Assembly: GCA_902490445.1 (NCBI GenBank)
Contig: CABUDZ010000006.1
Location: 1 to 42,768 of the forward strand
Source of the DNA: an uncultured Collinsella sp.
GTDB lineage: Bacteria > Actinomycetota > Coriobacteriia > Coriobacteriales > Coriobacteriaceae
Direction of reading: 5' to 3'
DNA length: 42,768 bases
The notes beneath the pieces were generated by a model. That model was not told the DNA's origin. It saw only the letters and a list, made by a program, of their open reading frames with translations, and did no database searches. Of the stretch, positions 6,800 through 15,361 are shown in pieces. Position 1 is the first letter of the stretch. Each line of letters opens with the position of its first letter. The position numbers and the translations under genes are program-made.

Positions 6800-8707
6800 A
6801 TGGAACAGATTATCTTGAACATACTCGAGGCTCTGCGTCCCGGTGAGACCGTGGACGACAAGGCGCTCGTCAAACTGATACATGCCGAGGCGCGCCGTGA
6901 GGGTGCCGACAAACGCGATTTGGCCAAGCGCCGTCTGCTGCCGTTCTACCAGCGGGTTAAACGTGAGGAGCCGGCTCGGTGGGCTGCGTGGAATGTCGAT
7001 GCCGATCTGGAACGCCAACTGCTGCAGGTGCTGCGCATGAAGCCGCGCCGCACGGCTTCGGGCGTGGCGACCATTACCGTTATCACCAAGCCCTGGCCAT
7101 GCTCGGGCGATTGCCTATTTTGTCCCAACGATCTGCGCATGCCCAAGAGCTATCTGCACGCTGAGCCGGCGTGTGCCCGTGCGGAGCAAAACTGCTTCGA
7201 TCCGTATCTGCAGGTGAGCGCTCGTCTGACCGCGCTTTCGCAGATGGGGCATGCGACCGACAAGATAGAGCTCATCGTGCTCGGTGGTACCTGGAGCGAC
7301 TATCCGCAAGGGTATCAGGCATGGTTTATGTCGGAGCTCTTCCGTGCGCTCAATGACGATGCCGTCGCCGGCGTGGCGGCAAACCCCATGTTGGCGCGTC
7401 CGGGCATCAGCCGTGCCGAGGCAGGGCGCCTGCTCGATGATGCTCCCGCCGATGCCCTGCCGCCGGTGGTAACAGAGCGCCGCGAGCGCTATCGGGCTGC
7501 CGGCATTGCGACAGACGAGGCCAAGCTCGCTGCCGGCGTTGCCGACGAGCAGGGGCGTGTGGATGCTGCCGTGGGCGGCTATAACCGCGCGGTGCGTTGT
7601 CTGTACGGCCCCGGCACGCCGTGGGGCGAGGTCGCCGAGTGGCAGACGGCGACGATGAAAGAGCTTGAGCGGCAGCAGCGCATCAACGAGACGGCGAAGC
7701 ATCGCGTGGTGGGGCTCGTTATCGAGACGCGCCCCGATGCCGTAACGCCGCAGGCGCTTACGCTTATCCGCCGCCTGGGCTGCACCAAGATTCAGATGGG
7801 TATCCAGAGCCTCGACCAGCATTTGCTCGATATCAACGAACGTCGCATTTCGTTGGCGCAGATCGAGCGGGCGTTTTCGCTCGCGCGCCTGTTTGGCTTT
7901 AAAATCCACGCGCATTTTATGCTCAACTTGCTGGGCGCCACGCCCGAGGGGGACAAGCGCGACTACGAGCGCTTTATGGCCGAAGGGGCCTTTATGCCCG
8001 ACGAGGTCAAGGTCTACCCGTGTGCGCTCATCGAGGGTTCGCGCCTGGTGGGTTGTTACGAGCGTGGCGAGTGGCGCCCCTATACCGAGGAAGAGCTGCT
8101 CGATGTATTGGCCGACGACATCGTGGTGACGCCGGCGTTCTGCCGCATTAGCCGCATGATTCGCGACTTTAGTTCCGACGACATCATGGTGGGCAACAAG
8201 AAGCCCAACCTGCGTCAGCTCGTTGAGAACCGCCTGGCTGCTCGGGGTGACGGTGCGACGGTGCGTGAGATTCGCTATCGCGAGATCAGTACCGCGGGTG
8301 CCGACCTGGATGAGTTGACCCTTGACGAGGAAGTAGCGTACGAGACGCCGGTGACTTACGAGCGCTTTTTGCAGTGGGTGACGCCCGAAGGCAAGATTGC
8401 CGGCTTTTTGCGCCTGTCGCTGCCCGACCGTTCGTTTGTTGCCGCGCATGCGGACGAGTTGCCGACGGGGCCGGAGGAGGCAATGATTCGCGAGGTGCAC
8501 GTGTATGGCATGGCGGCGCGCGTGGGGGATCAAGGCCAGGCAGCCCAGCACCATGGATTGGGGCGTTTGCTCGTAGAGCGTGCGTGCGAGATTGCCCGGG
8601 ATGCGGGTTATGCGCGTATCAACGTGATTAGCGCGATTGGCACACGCGAGTACTATCGCCATCTTGGATTTTATGACCATGGCCTTTATCTGCAAAAGGA
8701 GCTCTAG
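6800..8707 (+). CDS. elp3: Elp3-type tRNA U34 carboxymethyltransferase (radical SAM + GNAT)
   Basis: At 635 aa the protein has full Elp3 architecture. Elp3 uses SAM and acetyl-CoA to install cm5 on wobble uridine 34 of tRNAs. The radical-SAM cysteines are CSGDCLFC (C101, C105, C108), followed by PN. Typical Elp3 core segments follow: IELIVLGGTWSDYPQGYQ, VIETRPDAVTPQ, TKIQMGIQSLDQ and HAHFMLNLLGATPEGDKRDY. The C-terminal GNAT domain (about 490-635) contains IREVHVYGMAARVG, the acetyl-CoA loop QHHGLGRLLVERA, and the ending REYYRHLGFYDHGLYLQKEL. In eukaryotes Elp3 needs the other Elongator subunits; none is seen here, as in known single-gene bacterial and archaeal Elp3 cases. The ORF starts 97 bp after DUF4097 and ends directly before the spermidine-synthase-like gene (stop TAG followed at once by ATG), so those two are likely co-transcribed. 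Confidence 0.94.
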   Translation: MEQIILNILEALRPGETVDDKALVKLIHAEARREGADKRDLAKRRLLPFYQRVKREEPARWAAWNVDADLERQLLQVLRMKPRRTASGVATITVITKPWPCSGDCLFCPNDLRMPKSYLHAEPACARAEQNCFDPYLQVSARLTALSQMGHATDKIELIVLGGTWSDYPQGYQAWFMSELFRALNDDAVAGVAANPMLARPGISRAEAGRLLDDAPADALPPVVTERRERYRAAGIATDEAKLAAGVADEQGRVDAAVGGYNRAVRCLYGPGTPWGEVAEWQTATMKELERQQRINETAKHRVVGLVIETRPDAVTPQALTLIRRLGCTKIQMGIQSLDQHLLDINERRISLAQIERAFSLARLFGFKIHAHFMLNLLGATPEGDKRDYERFMAEGAFMPDEVKVYPCALIEGSRLVGCYERGEWRPYTEEELLDVLADDIVVTPAFCRISRMIRDFSSDDIMVGNKKPNLRQLVENRLAARGDGATVREIRYREISTAGADLDELTLDEEVAYETPVTYERFLQWVTPEGKIAGFLRLSLPDRSFVAAHADELPTGPEEAMIREVHVYGMAARVGDQGQAAQHHGLGRLLVERACEIARDAGYARINVISAIGTREYYRHLGFYDHGLYLQKEL

Positions 8708-9583
8708 ATGAACAAGCCGAGTGTTTCTGCCGGCGTCGTTGCCGGCGTTGCTCTGGGAGCCGCGGCGCTTGGTGCGGCCGCCGTCGCTGTTCGTGCTGCC
8801 TGTCTGCAGGTTGCGCGAACCCGCAATGGGTTGGCGCGTGCGAAACGCGTGCACGATGATAACGGCGACGAAGTCCGCGTATTGGTGCAAGGTGGGGTCT
8901 ACCAAAGCGCAAGCTACGTTGGCGAGCGTTGGGCAGAGCCCGTCTTTGCATACTATCGTGCGTTTGACGATGTGTTTGAGGCCGAGGGCGCAATGCGTGA
9001 CGCTTATGGTCATGGTATCGACCGCATGCTTATGCTGGGCGGCGGCGGGTTTGCCTATCCCAAGTTCGCTCTGATGTCGCACGAGGGCTTGCGCATGGAC
9101 GTTATTGAGTATGACGGAGAGATTACGCGCCTGGCGCGCCGCTGGTTCTACCTAGACGAGCTGGAGCGCGCGGTGGGTGACCGCTTGCGGGTGATTACCG
9201 CTGAGGCTCGCTCGTATCTGGGCGTGACGAGCGTGGGCCATCGTCGCTACGACGTGGTCGTGAGCGATTGCTTTGGCGGTGCCGAGCCCGTGCGCGAGCT
9301 GGCGACGATTGAGGCGTTGCGTTTAGTGCGGGGTAGCTTGAACCCGGGCGGCATCTACGTGGCTAATATTGTGAGCGCGAACGAGGGGAGCGACGTGACG
9401 TTCCTGCGCGATTGCGCCGCCACGGCGCTCGAGGTGTTCGACCACGTTTGGGTGGTCCCATGTGGCGATACGGAGTTCGGCGGCGAGGAAAACTACCTGC
9501 TCATCGCCAGCGACGGCGACTATGTCTTCGCCGAAGCCGTGCCTTTCGATGCCGACTTCCTCGGCACCGCTCTCCACGACTAG
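8708..9583 (+). CDS. Spermidine-synthase-like (SpeE-fold) protein with N-terminal membrane segment
   Basis: The protein (291 aa) has a hydrophobic Ala/Val-rich N-terminus (about 7-32) that looks like a membrane anchor. A Rossmann SAM/decarboxy-SAM-binding fold of the polyamine synthase superfamily follows: MLMLGGGGFAYPKF (107-120), an acidic nucleotide-binding strand VIEYD (132-136), then RYDVVVSDCFGG and a RGSLNPGGIYVANIVS strand. Spermidine synthases keep a catalytic Asp in a DxxDP-type loop; here the corresponding loop reads SDCFGGAEP, so aminopropyl transfer is not assured. It could instead be a membrane-associated methyltransferase-like protein. It starts right after the elp3 stop, implying a shared transcript; the functional link, if any, is unknown. 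Confidence 0.75.
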   Translation: MNKPSVSAGVVAGVALGAAALGAAAVAVRAACLQVARTRNGLARAKRVHDDNGDEVRVLVQGGVYQSASYVGERWAEPVFAYYRAFDDVFEAEGAMRDAYGHGIDRMLMLGGGGFAYPKFALMSHEGLRMDVIEYDGEITRLARRWFYLDELERAVGDRLRVITAEARSYLGVTSVGHRRYDVVVSDCFGGAEPVRELATIEALRLVRGSLNPGGIYVANIVSANEGSDVTFLRDCAATALEVFDHVWVVPCGDTEFGGEENYLLIASDGDYVFAEAVPFDADFLGTALHD

Positions 9584-9611
9584 CGCGTCTCTCTGCGACC
9601 AATCTGTTTAT

Positions 9612-9668
9612 GACGGGACTTCTTTAGCTACTTCTTGGTTATGCCAAAGTAGCTCAACAAGCCCCGTC
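9612..9668. terminator. Bidirectional hairpin between convergent genes
   Basis: GACGGGACTTCTTTAGCTACTT (9612 on) is imperfectly repeated in reverse complement up to 9668 (AGTAGCTCAACAAGCCCCGTC), giving a stem of about 21 bp with three or four mismatches. It lies exactly between the convergent spermidine-synthase-like gene and the helicase and can terminate either one. Confidence 0.6.
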
Positions 9669-9683
9669 CCAAAAAGACTGGTC

Positions 9684-12116
9684 TCATGCGTGGTCGCGCC
9701 AGCTGAGGACGCGCTGCTTCATACCCTCGATGTCGAGCACGCCTTCGGCGAAGCCTTTGCGCACGAGCTCCTCGGGAACGTACTCGTCGTAGCGATCAAA
9801 ATAAGGCACCTCGCCGGGATAGACGAGCTCGATGGGGTCGAAGTCCTTCTCAGCCTCGGCGGCGAGCACCTCAAAGAACGTCTCCTCATCGGCCTTCATC
9901 TTAAACTGCATAAAGTATGGACGCGACGGATCGAGCCCGCGAAGGCCCAGCTCCGCGGCGCATTTAATCTTGAGCATGCGCTCGAGCGCCAAAAAGGCGT
10001 AGCTTCCCAACCAGGGGAAGAGCACCCAGGTGTCGCCGCCCAGGTTAATGAGCGGTTTAGTTCCCGCGCCCGAAATCTCGGCGGTATGACGAGCCTGTGT
10101 AAGGCGTGCCCGTGCGTTGCCCATGAGGTACGGATATGCCGCGTGCTCGTTGAGCGCCTTGCGCATGCGCTCGAGTACGTGTGTATTGATGTCGCCGGGG
10201 CAGTCGCCAAAGTAGGCCGGCACACGGCCCTTGACCTGCGTGGCAAAGACAGTATGACGCTTCCAGTCCACTTCCTCGACAATCCAGCAGTGTCCGGCGA
10301 TAGCGATGCGCTCACCGGGCGGTGGGGGATTGACGATCGTGCCCAGCTCGGCCGATTCGCTGCGAACGGTAAACTCCTCGTTTTCCTGGAACACAGCGTA
10401 GAACTTAAAGTTGTTGATGATGCGCTCGCCCGCGAGGCCCACGATGAGCCCACCGCCCTCGGTGACCTGGATGTGGTCGATCTTGATGAGGTGGCGCAGC
10501 AGTACGCGATAGTCATCGGCCGAGACGCGGTGGAAATAGCTGAGCGTGAGCACACGCTGAGCAAGCTCGGCCGGTGTGAGCTCGCCGGTGCTGGCGAGCG
10601 TCGACATGGTCTGGTGATAGAGCAAACTGTAGGGGAGTCGATCGAGCTCGGGTGGCTCGACCCACTTTTCTTCGCGATAGAGTTGTACGAGCGCGATGCC
10701 CTGCAGGAGCTTCCAGGGTATCGTTTCGGGCATCATCGTGCGCGGCTCGGGTTCCTCCTCGCGCATGATAAACCACATCTCGGGCGGAAGATCGCGGCGT
10801 CCCGTGCGTCCCATGCGCTGCAAAAAGGAGCTGACGGTAAACGGTGCATCGATCTGGAACGCGCGCTCCAGGCGACCGATATCAATGCCGAGCTCCAGCG
10901 TGGAGGTGGTGACGGTTGTCTGCGCCTGTTCCTCGTCGCGCATGAGCTCCTCGGCGGTCTCGCGCAGCGATGCCGAGAGGTTGCCATGATGGATAAGGAA
11001 GCGGTCTGGCTCGTGCCGGTTTTCACAGTAGCTGCGCAACATGGAGCACACGGCCTCTGCCTCCTCGCGCGAGTTGGCAAAGACCAGGCACTTGCGGCCG
11101 CGGGTATGTTCAAAGATGTAGCCCATGCCGGGGTCGGCGTTGTCGGGTGCGGTGTCGGTGGGGTTGAGCAGTGCCTGTTCGGTTGCCTGCGGGATGTCGA
11201 CTTCGCCCTCGGGGGCTGAGGAAGCGCGACTGTCCTTGGGGGCAGCCTTGCCCCGTGCCCGCTCACGACGTTGACGGCGCTCCTCTTGCGTGAGCTGTCC
11301 GCTGTGGCGCATGTCTTGGGCGCCGGCGGGCAGTGCCGCCTCAATGCGCTCGCATGCGAGCACCTCAGCTTCCTGCGGGCCTGCGCTCGTGAATCTTCGC
11401 TGCTGTGCCTGGGGGCCCGAGTTGTAGAAGTGCTCCATGGAGATGCGCCATACGCGGCGTGGTTCCTCAAAACGGGGGATAACGCAGTTGCGCCCCGTTC
11501 CCTGCGAGAGAAAAGCGCCCGTGCGCTCGGGGTCGCCGATGGTGGCCGAAAGGCCAATACGGCGGGGCTGCACGCCCGCCATGCGCGAAAGGCGCTCAAT
11601 AAGGCAGAGCGTTTGCCCGCCACGGTCGCCGCGCATGAGCGAATGGACCTCGTCGATGACCACATAGCGCAGGTCGCAGAACATGCGCGGGATCGCCATG
11701 TGCTTATGGATCAGGAGCGCCTCGAGCGACTCGGGCGTAATCTGCAAGATGCCGCTCGGTTTTTTGATGAGCTTAGCCTTGTGCGACTGCGAGACATCGC
11801 CATGCCAGTGCCAGACAGGGATATCGGCCTCTTCGCAGAGGTCGTTGAGGCGGACGAACTGATCATTGATGAGCGCTTTGAGGGGGCCGATGTAGAGGGC
11901 GCCCACGCTCGCGGGCGGGTTCTCCCAAAACTCGGTCAGGATGGGAAAGAAGGCTGCCTCGGTTTTGCCGGAAGCCGTGGATGCCGTCAAGAGCACATTA
12001 TCTTGCGTGTTAAGGATGGCGTCTGCTGCTGCAACCTGGATAGAGCGCAGACTCTCCCAATCGTGGGAGTAGATGAAGTCTTGGATAAACGGGGCGTAGC
12101 GGTCAAAGGCGTTCAC
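9684..12116 (-). CDS. Lhr-like/BrxHI-like SF2 DEAD/DEAH helicase of the TerB-ATPase cassette
   Basis: I choose GTG 12116 (810 aa) because AGAGGAGG lies just upstream; a TTG at 12131 is in phase but sits on that ribosome site. SF2 motifs: Walker A ASTASGKT (45-52), YIGPLKALINDQ, ITPESLEALL, DEVH (155-158), LSATIGDPERTG (189-200), HHGNLSASLRE, STLELGIDIGRLERA (motif V) and QRMGRTGRRD (motif VI). A charged insert of about 90 residues after motif III is Gln/Glu/Arg/Ala-rich. Motif VI and the C-terminal region are of the Lhr/SftH type found as BrxHI in BREX loci. It is the third gene of a cassette with a DUF2791 ATPase and a TerB-N protein, 115 bp below the ATPase. Predicted role: ATP-driven DNA or RNA unwinding within that complex. 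Confidence 0.88.
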   Translation of the reverse strand: MNAFDRYAPFIQDFIYSHDWESLRSIQVAAADAILNTQDNVLLTASTASGKTEAAFFPILTEFWENPPASVGALYIGPLKALINDQFVRLNDLCEEADIPVWHWHGDVSQSHKAKLIKKPSGILQITPESLEALLIHKHMAIPRMFCDLRYVVIDEVHSLMRGDRGGQTLCLIERLSRMAGVQPRRIGLSATIGDPERTGAFLSQGTGRNCVIPRFEEPRRVWRISMEHFYNSGPQAQQRRFTSAGPQEAEVLACERIEAALPAGAQDMRHSGQLTQEERRQRRERARGKAAPKDSRASSAPEGEVDIPQATEQALLNPTDTAPDNADPGMGYIFEHTRGRKCLVFANSREEAEAVCSMLRSYCENRHEPDRFLIHHGNLSASLRETAEELMRDEEQAQTTVTTSTLELGIDIGRLERAFQIDAPFTVSSFLQRMGRTGRRDLPPEMWFIMREEEPEPRTMMPETIPWKLLQGIALVQLYREEKWVEPPELDRLPYSLLYHQTMSTLASTGELTPAELAQRVLTLSYFHRVSADDYRVLLRHLIKIDHIQVTEGGGLIVGLAGERIINNFKFYAVFQENEEFTVRSESAELGTIVNPPPPGERIAIAGHCWIVEEVDWKRHTVFATQVKGRVPAYFGDCPGDINTHVLERMRKALNEHAAYPYLMGNARARLTQARHTAEISGAGTKPLINLGGDTWVLFPWLGSYAFLALERMLKIKCAAELGLRGLDPSRPYFMQFKMKADEETFFEVLAAEAEKDFDPIELVYPGEVPYFDRYDEYVPEELVRKGFAEGVLDIEGMKQRVLSWRDHA

Positions 12117-12190
12117 GGGGCCTCCTCTCAAATACGAATCTCTTAACGCGGTGAGCAGTGGCTCGCTACATTACTATCTCGACGTTTGCC

Positions 12191-12234
12191 CAGATAAAAC
12201 CTGCCAAAATAAACCTGTCCCTTTTTGCAGGTTA
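12191..12234. repeat. Short repeats between the ATPase and helicase genes
   Basis: In this 99-base intergenic stretch, AACCTG (12212-12217) is complementary to CAGGTT (12228-12233), whose last bases overlap the ATPase stop codon. AAACCTG is also repeated directly at 12198-12204 and 12211-12217. On the minus strand this makes a small hairpin soon after the ATPase stop; there is no T-run, so it is more likely an attenuator or mRNA-stability element than a full terminator. Confidence 0.3.
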
Positions 12235-13527
12235 GATGGTGAACTCGGCGAAGTTGCGCGCGTCGGATGACGCGGGCGATTCGCCGGCTGGCGCGAGAGT
12301 ATCGCCGCCGACGCTTTGCAGTAACTCTGCCACGTTAGCATCGGGGTTTTGACACAGGATATCGAGCAACTCGATAAAGTCGCGAATGACCTCGCGCGGT
12401 GTCAGATGCGTATCGGCCCCCACGCGGCCGAACTCAATCTTGAGGAAGTCCACCAAGTCGTTCTCGGTAAGCGTGGGCGTCCAGCCAAAGTAGCCGGCGT
12501 GAATTTGCATGAGCTTTTCGATGAGCACCAACAGCTCCTCGTAGGTGAGCGGCTGCAGGCGGATGATGGGCGCGAGCATGTCCTTAAGGTCTTCGCGCGC
12601 AAAGCGGCCCTGAGCGAGTCGGCTGCGCAGGGCCTCGTAGGAGAACACGCCGCGGCGGCGGTCTTCGATGGAGGTTGGCGTGCCGCCCATGATCATGCCT
12701 AGGTACTGCGCCTTGCCCTGGAGCGTGTCGTTGTACATGGTCAGGATCTTCTCGTAGTTGTATTGGCGCGTGATGGCGTTGGGAATCTTATACAGATTCA
12801 CGAGCTCGTCGATGAGCACCAGCATGCCCTTGTAGCCACTGCAGACCAAAAAACGCGCGATGAGTTTGACGTAGTCGTACCAGTCGTCATCGCTGATGAT
12901 GGTTGAGGAGCCCAGCTCGGCGCGTGCCTCGCTCTTGGTGCGGTATTCGCCGCGAATCCATTTGGTCACGCGGCTCATGGTCTCTTCGTCGCCCCCGGAT
13001 GCGGCCATGCGATAGCGGCGGAGCATGCGGGTGAAGTCGAAGCCGTGGACCATCTCCTCGAGCGGGGCCAGTTGGGCATTGACGACCGACTCGTCGACGT
13101 CGGCACACGAGGCGACCCAGCGATCCAGAATAAGGTTGAGCGCACCGCCCTCGGGGCGCGTCTTGGTCGATATATTGCGGATGAGCTCGCGGTAGGTGGC
13201 AAGGCCCTGCCCCTGACCGCCTTGCAGGCGGCGCTCGGGCGACAGGTCGGCATCAGCGACGACGAATCCCTCGCCCATGGCGTGCGTGCGGATAGTCTGG
13301 AGCAAAAAGCTCTTGCCGGCGCCGTAACGACCGACCAGAAAGCGGAAGCTCGCGCCACCGTCGGCGATGAGACTCAGATCGGTGAGCAGGGCGCGGATCT
13401 CGACCTCGCGCCCTACGGTGATGTAAGGAAGGCCGATGCGCGGGACCACGCCGCCCTTGAGCGAGTTGAGAATGACGGCAGCGACGCGCTTGGGCACGCG
13501 AGGTGCTGCGGATGCGGTATCACTCAT
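12232..13527 (-). CDS. BrxD-like P-loop ATPase (BREX system ATP-binding / DUF2791)
   Basis: The 431-aa protein matches the BREX ATP-binding (BrxD, DUF2791) family in length and motifs. Its N-terminus has the family's ILNSLKGGVVPRIGLPYITV and GREVEI segments. Walker A is GRYGAGKS (66-73) and Walker B is MLVLIDELVNLYKI (about 235-248). Further family-like segments are MIMGGTPTSIEDRRRGVFSY, with a Ser/Tyr-rich arginine region, and RLQPLTYEELLVLIEKL near the C-terminus. Its ATG overlaps the TerB-N gene's stop by 8 bp (ATGAGTGA), so expression is translationally coupled. In BREX type 2 loci BrxD accompanies the BrxHI helicase; here no pglX, pglZ, brxA or brxC is present. Predicted role: ATPase motor or switch of a small nucleic-acid-processing complex. 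Confidence 0.9.
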   Translation of the reverse strand: MSDTASAAPRVPKRVAAVILNSLKGGVVPRIGLPYITVGREVEIRALLTDLSLIADGGASFRFLVGRYGAGKSFLLQTIRTHAMGEGFVVADADLSPERRLQGGQGQGLATYRELIRNISTKTRPEGGALNLILDRWVASCADVDESVVNAQLAPLEEMVHGFDFTRMLRRYRMAASGGDEETMSRVTKWIRGEYRTKSEARAELGSSTIISDDDWYDYVKLIARFLVCSGYKGMLVLIDELVNLYKIPNAITRQYNYEKILTMYNDTLQGKAQYLGMIMGGTPTSIEDRRRGVFSYEALRSRLAQGRFAREDLKDMLAPIIRLQPLTYEELLVLIEKLMQIHAGYFGWTPTLTENDLVDFLKIEFGRVGADTHLTPREVIRDFIELLDILCQNPDANVAELLQSVGGDTLAPAGESPASSDARNFAEFTI

Positions 13528-15274
13528 GGTCTAGGTATCCTCTCACGTCTGCTTCGTAGTCCTCGATAATCTGCGGCCCTGCCGCGCTAAATTCAATTAC
13601 GGTGTCGCCCACCAGGTCAAAGAGCGCCTCGTTGATGGTATCGACGAGCATGTCCTCGCTCTGCTCCGATTGCACTACCGCCGATTCCGCCTGTACTGCG
13701 TTGTGCTCGAGCAGCGCGCGGAGATAGGCGTCTGCGGCGGGCGCGAGTTCGTTTGTGGCGTCAGCGGGCGTAGCAGCTGCGAACGCGGGCGTCGGCGCGA
13801 GAAGCGGTGCCACGACACCAAACTGTTCGGTGGATATGGTCGGCTCGTCGGACTCGTCCTGCCCTGCAGCCGCCGCGACCGCCTCGACCATCGCGTCGGC
13901 TACGGGCTCGGCTTCCGGTTGCCCTGAGTCCGCTGCCTCGGCTTCTGCGGACGCGCCGTCCTCGCGTTCCTCGTCAATCAAAAGCGCCTCGCGCGTTTGT
14001 GCGGCGGCGCTCCGAATATGCCCCAGCTGACTCAGATCGATATCGATCTTGACGGGCTGGTGTGCGGCGTCCCACGAAAGCCATGCCACAATCTCGTCAT
14101 CGATAATCTTGGCCAGATATTTGGGGACCTTTTCTTCCTTAAGGGGATGGGCAGGGTCCAGCGCCAGGCGCAGGCGTTGGTCGCAGGCGCGCATCATTTC
14201 ACCGAGCTTGCTGCTCTTTTGCCTACTACCGTGAATCCGCATGCATTCCCAAAAACCGTTTTGGCAACGGTAGATATGGATGGGGTCCAGACGGTATTCG
14301 CAGTCCTCGTGGCGCTCGGGCGCAAAGAATACGGCCGAGGCAAACATGGTGTAGGGCATGGCCGTCTCCTCCCCAAATAAACTTGCCACGATGCCGGTCT
14401 TTCGGTGCGTGTCATAGTAGCGCGCCATGCGGACATACACGGCGCACGCCACGTGGCGCAGATCACGGTGGTGGCTGCGGTCGAGCCGCGAGCTACTTAG
14501 GTTGTACGTGGAGAGGGCGTTGATGGCGGCCATGAGTCGCTCCTCGCGCACCTCATCGGGCGGAAGGGGGAGCGTGGGCTCGGAGGTTTTGCGACGCTTA
14601 GGGGTCTGGCCGGACGGTGCCGGTACAAGGTCTCGTGCCGCGCGCCGCAGTTCGATAAGGGCGTTATCGAACATGACGGTTTTAGAGTCGCGAAGCAGCT
14701 TGGGGTCGAGCCCGTGGAACACGGCGTAATCTTGCAGCCACACGCGCGCAAACCGGTCGATGCCGGGCTCGAAGGCGCGATAGACATCCCAAAAAGCCTT
14801 GATCTTGTTAAAACCATCGAGTGGATTATCTACGCCAATGCCGCAGATCAGCTCATAGAGATACAGAAAGGCAAAGGACGTAGACGTTTCCTCGACGGTT
14901 CCGCGGCGCACTTGGGCACGCCAGGTAAAGTAGCCGCGCAGTTGCCGGTCGCTCATGGCGTTGTAGGTGGGAAAGTACGACTTAAAGGTGCCGTTGTAGG
15001 GACAGTCGTCCTCAAAGTCGGCCATCAGCAGGCCCTGGCGGTAAAAAAGCTCGGCTTCCGAAAGCCAGCGGCCCGCACCGCCCTTGGGGTCATCCTGCCA
15101 GCGCGATATCTCGCGCATTTTACGGTACTGGTCGGGGAGGAAATTCTGCATCTGTCGGCCGGTCTTGAGAATCGGCTCGTCTGCGTAGGTTTCGTTTGAG
15201 AAGCGGGCGGACTGATGGGTCCGGGCCTCGGCCATAATGCGCTCGATGAGCATCTTGATGTCCTGGTCGGCCAC
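13520..15274 (-). CDS. TerB-N/TerB-C domain protein, first gene of the ATPase-helicase cassette
   Basis: Translation begins at GTG 15274, with AGGAGG five bases upstream. The 584-aa product has a TerB-N region (about 60-215; RWLSEAELFYRQGLL, then YNAMSDRQLRGYFTWRAQV and AFLYLYELICGIGV). A conserved middle segment follows (about 240-400; AAINALSTYNLSSSRLDRSH, AMPYTMFASAVFF and IYRCQNGFWECMRIHGS). TerB-C appears to be split: VKIDIDLSQLGHIRSAAAQT (408-427), then an Ala/Glu-rich disordered insert (435-510), then a C-terminal part with DTINEALFDLVGDTVIE (545-561). No separate central TerB domain is evident. Anantharaman, Iyer and Aravind predicted that such proteins act with helicases and ATPases in DNA-processing stress or defence systems; no biochemical role is established that I know of. 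Confidence 0.85.
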   Translation of the reverse strand: MADQDIKMLIERIMAEARTHQSARFSNETYADEPILKTGRQMQNFLPDQYRKMREISRWQDDPKGGAGRWLSEAELFYRQGLLMADFEDDCPYNGTFKSYFPTYNAMSDRQLRGYFTWRAQVRRGTVEETSTSFAFLYLYELICGIGVDNPLDGFNKIKAFWDVYRAFEPGIDRFARVWLQDYAVFHGLDPKLLRDSKTVMFDNALIELRRAARDLVPAPSGQTPKRRKTSEPTLPLPPDEVREERLMAAINALSTYNLSSSRLDRSHHRDLRHVACAVYVRMARYYDTHRKTGIVASLFGEETAMPYTMFASAVFFAPERHEDCEYRLDPIHIYRCQNGFWECMRIHGSRQKSSKLGEMMRACDQRLRLALDPAHPLKEEKVPKYLAKIIDDEIVAWLSWDAAHQPVKIDIDLSQLGHIRSAAAQTREALLIDEEREDGASAEAEAADSGQPEAEPVADAMVEAVAAAAGQDESDEPTISTEQFGVVAPLLAPTPAFAAATPADATNELAPAADAYLRALLEHNAVQAESAVVQSEQSEDMLVDTINEALFDLVGDTVIEFSAAGPQIIEDYEADVRGYLDHE

Positions 15275-15361
15275 CGCTCCTCCTCTCGAACGCAGCTACG
15301 GTGACCTCATATCATAGCACAGCATCAAACAGATGTTCGAGATACCGATGCGTTGATAGAT

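Noticed and set aside
7115..9082. A 655-codon minus-strand frame opposite elp3
   Set aside because: elp3 carries all family motifs; the antisense frame has none.
9684..15274. Complete BREX type 2 system
   Set aside because: Only BrxD-like and BrxHI-like components are present; pglX, pglZ, brxA and brxC are missing from the window on both sides.
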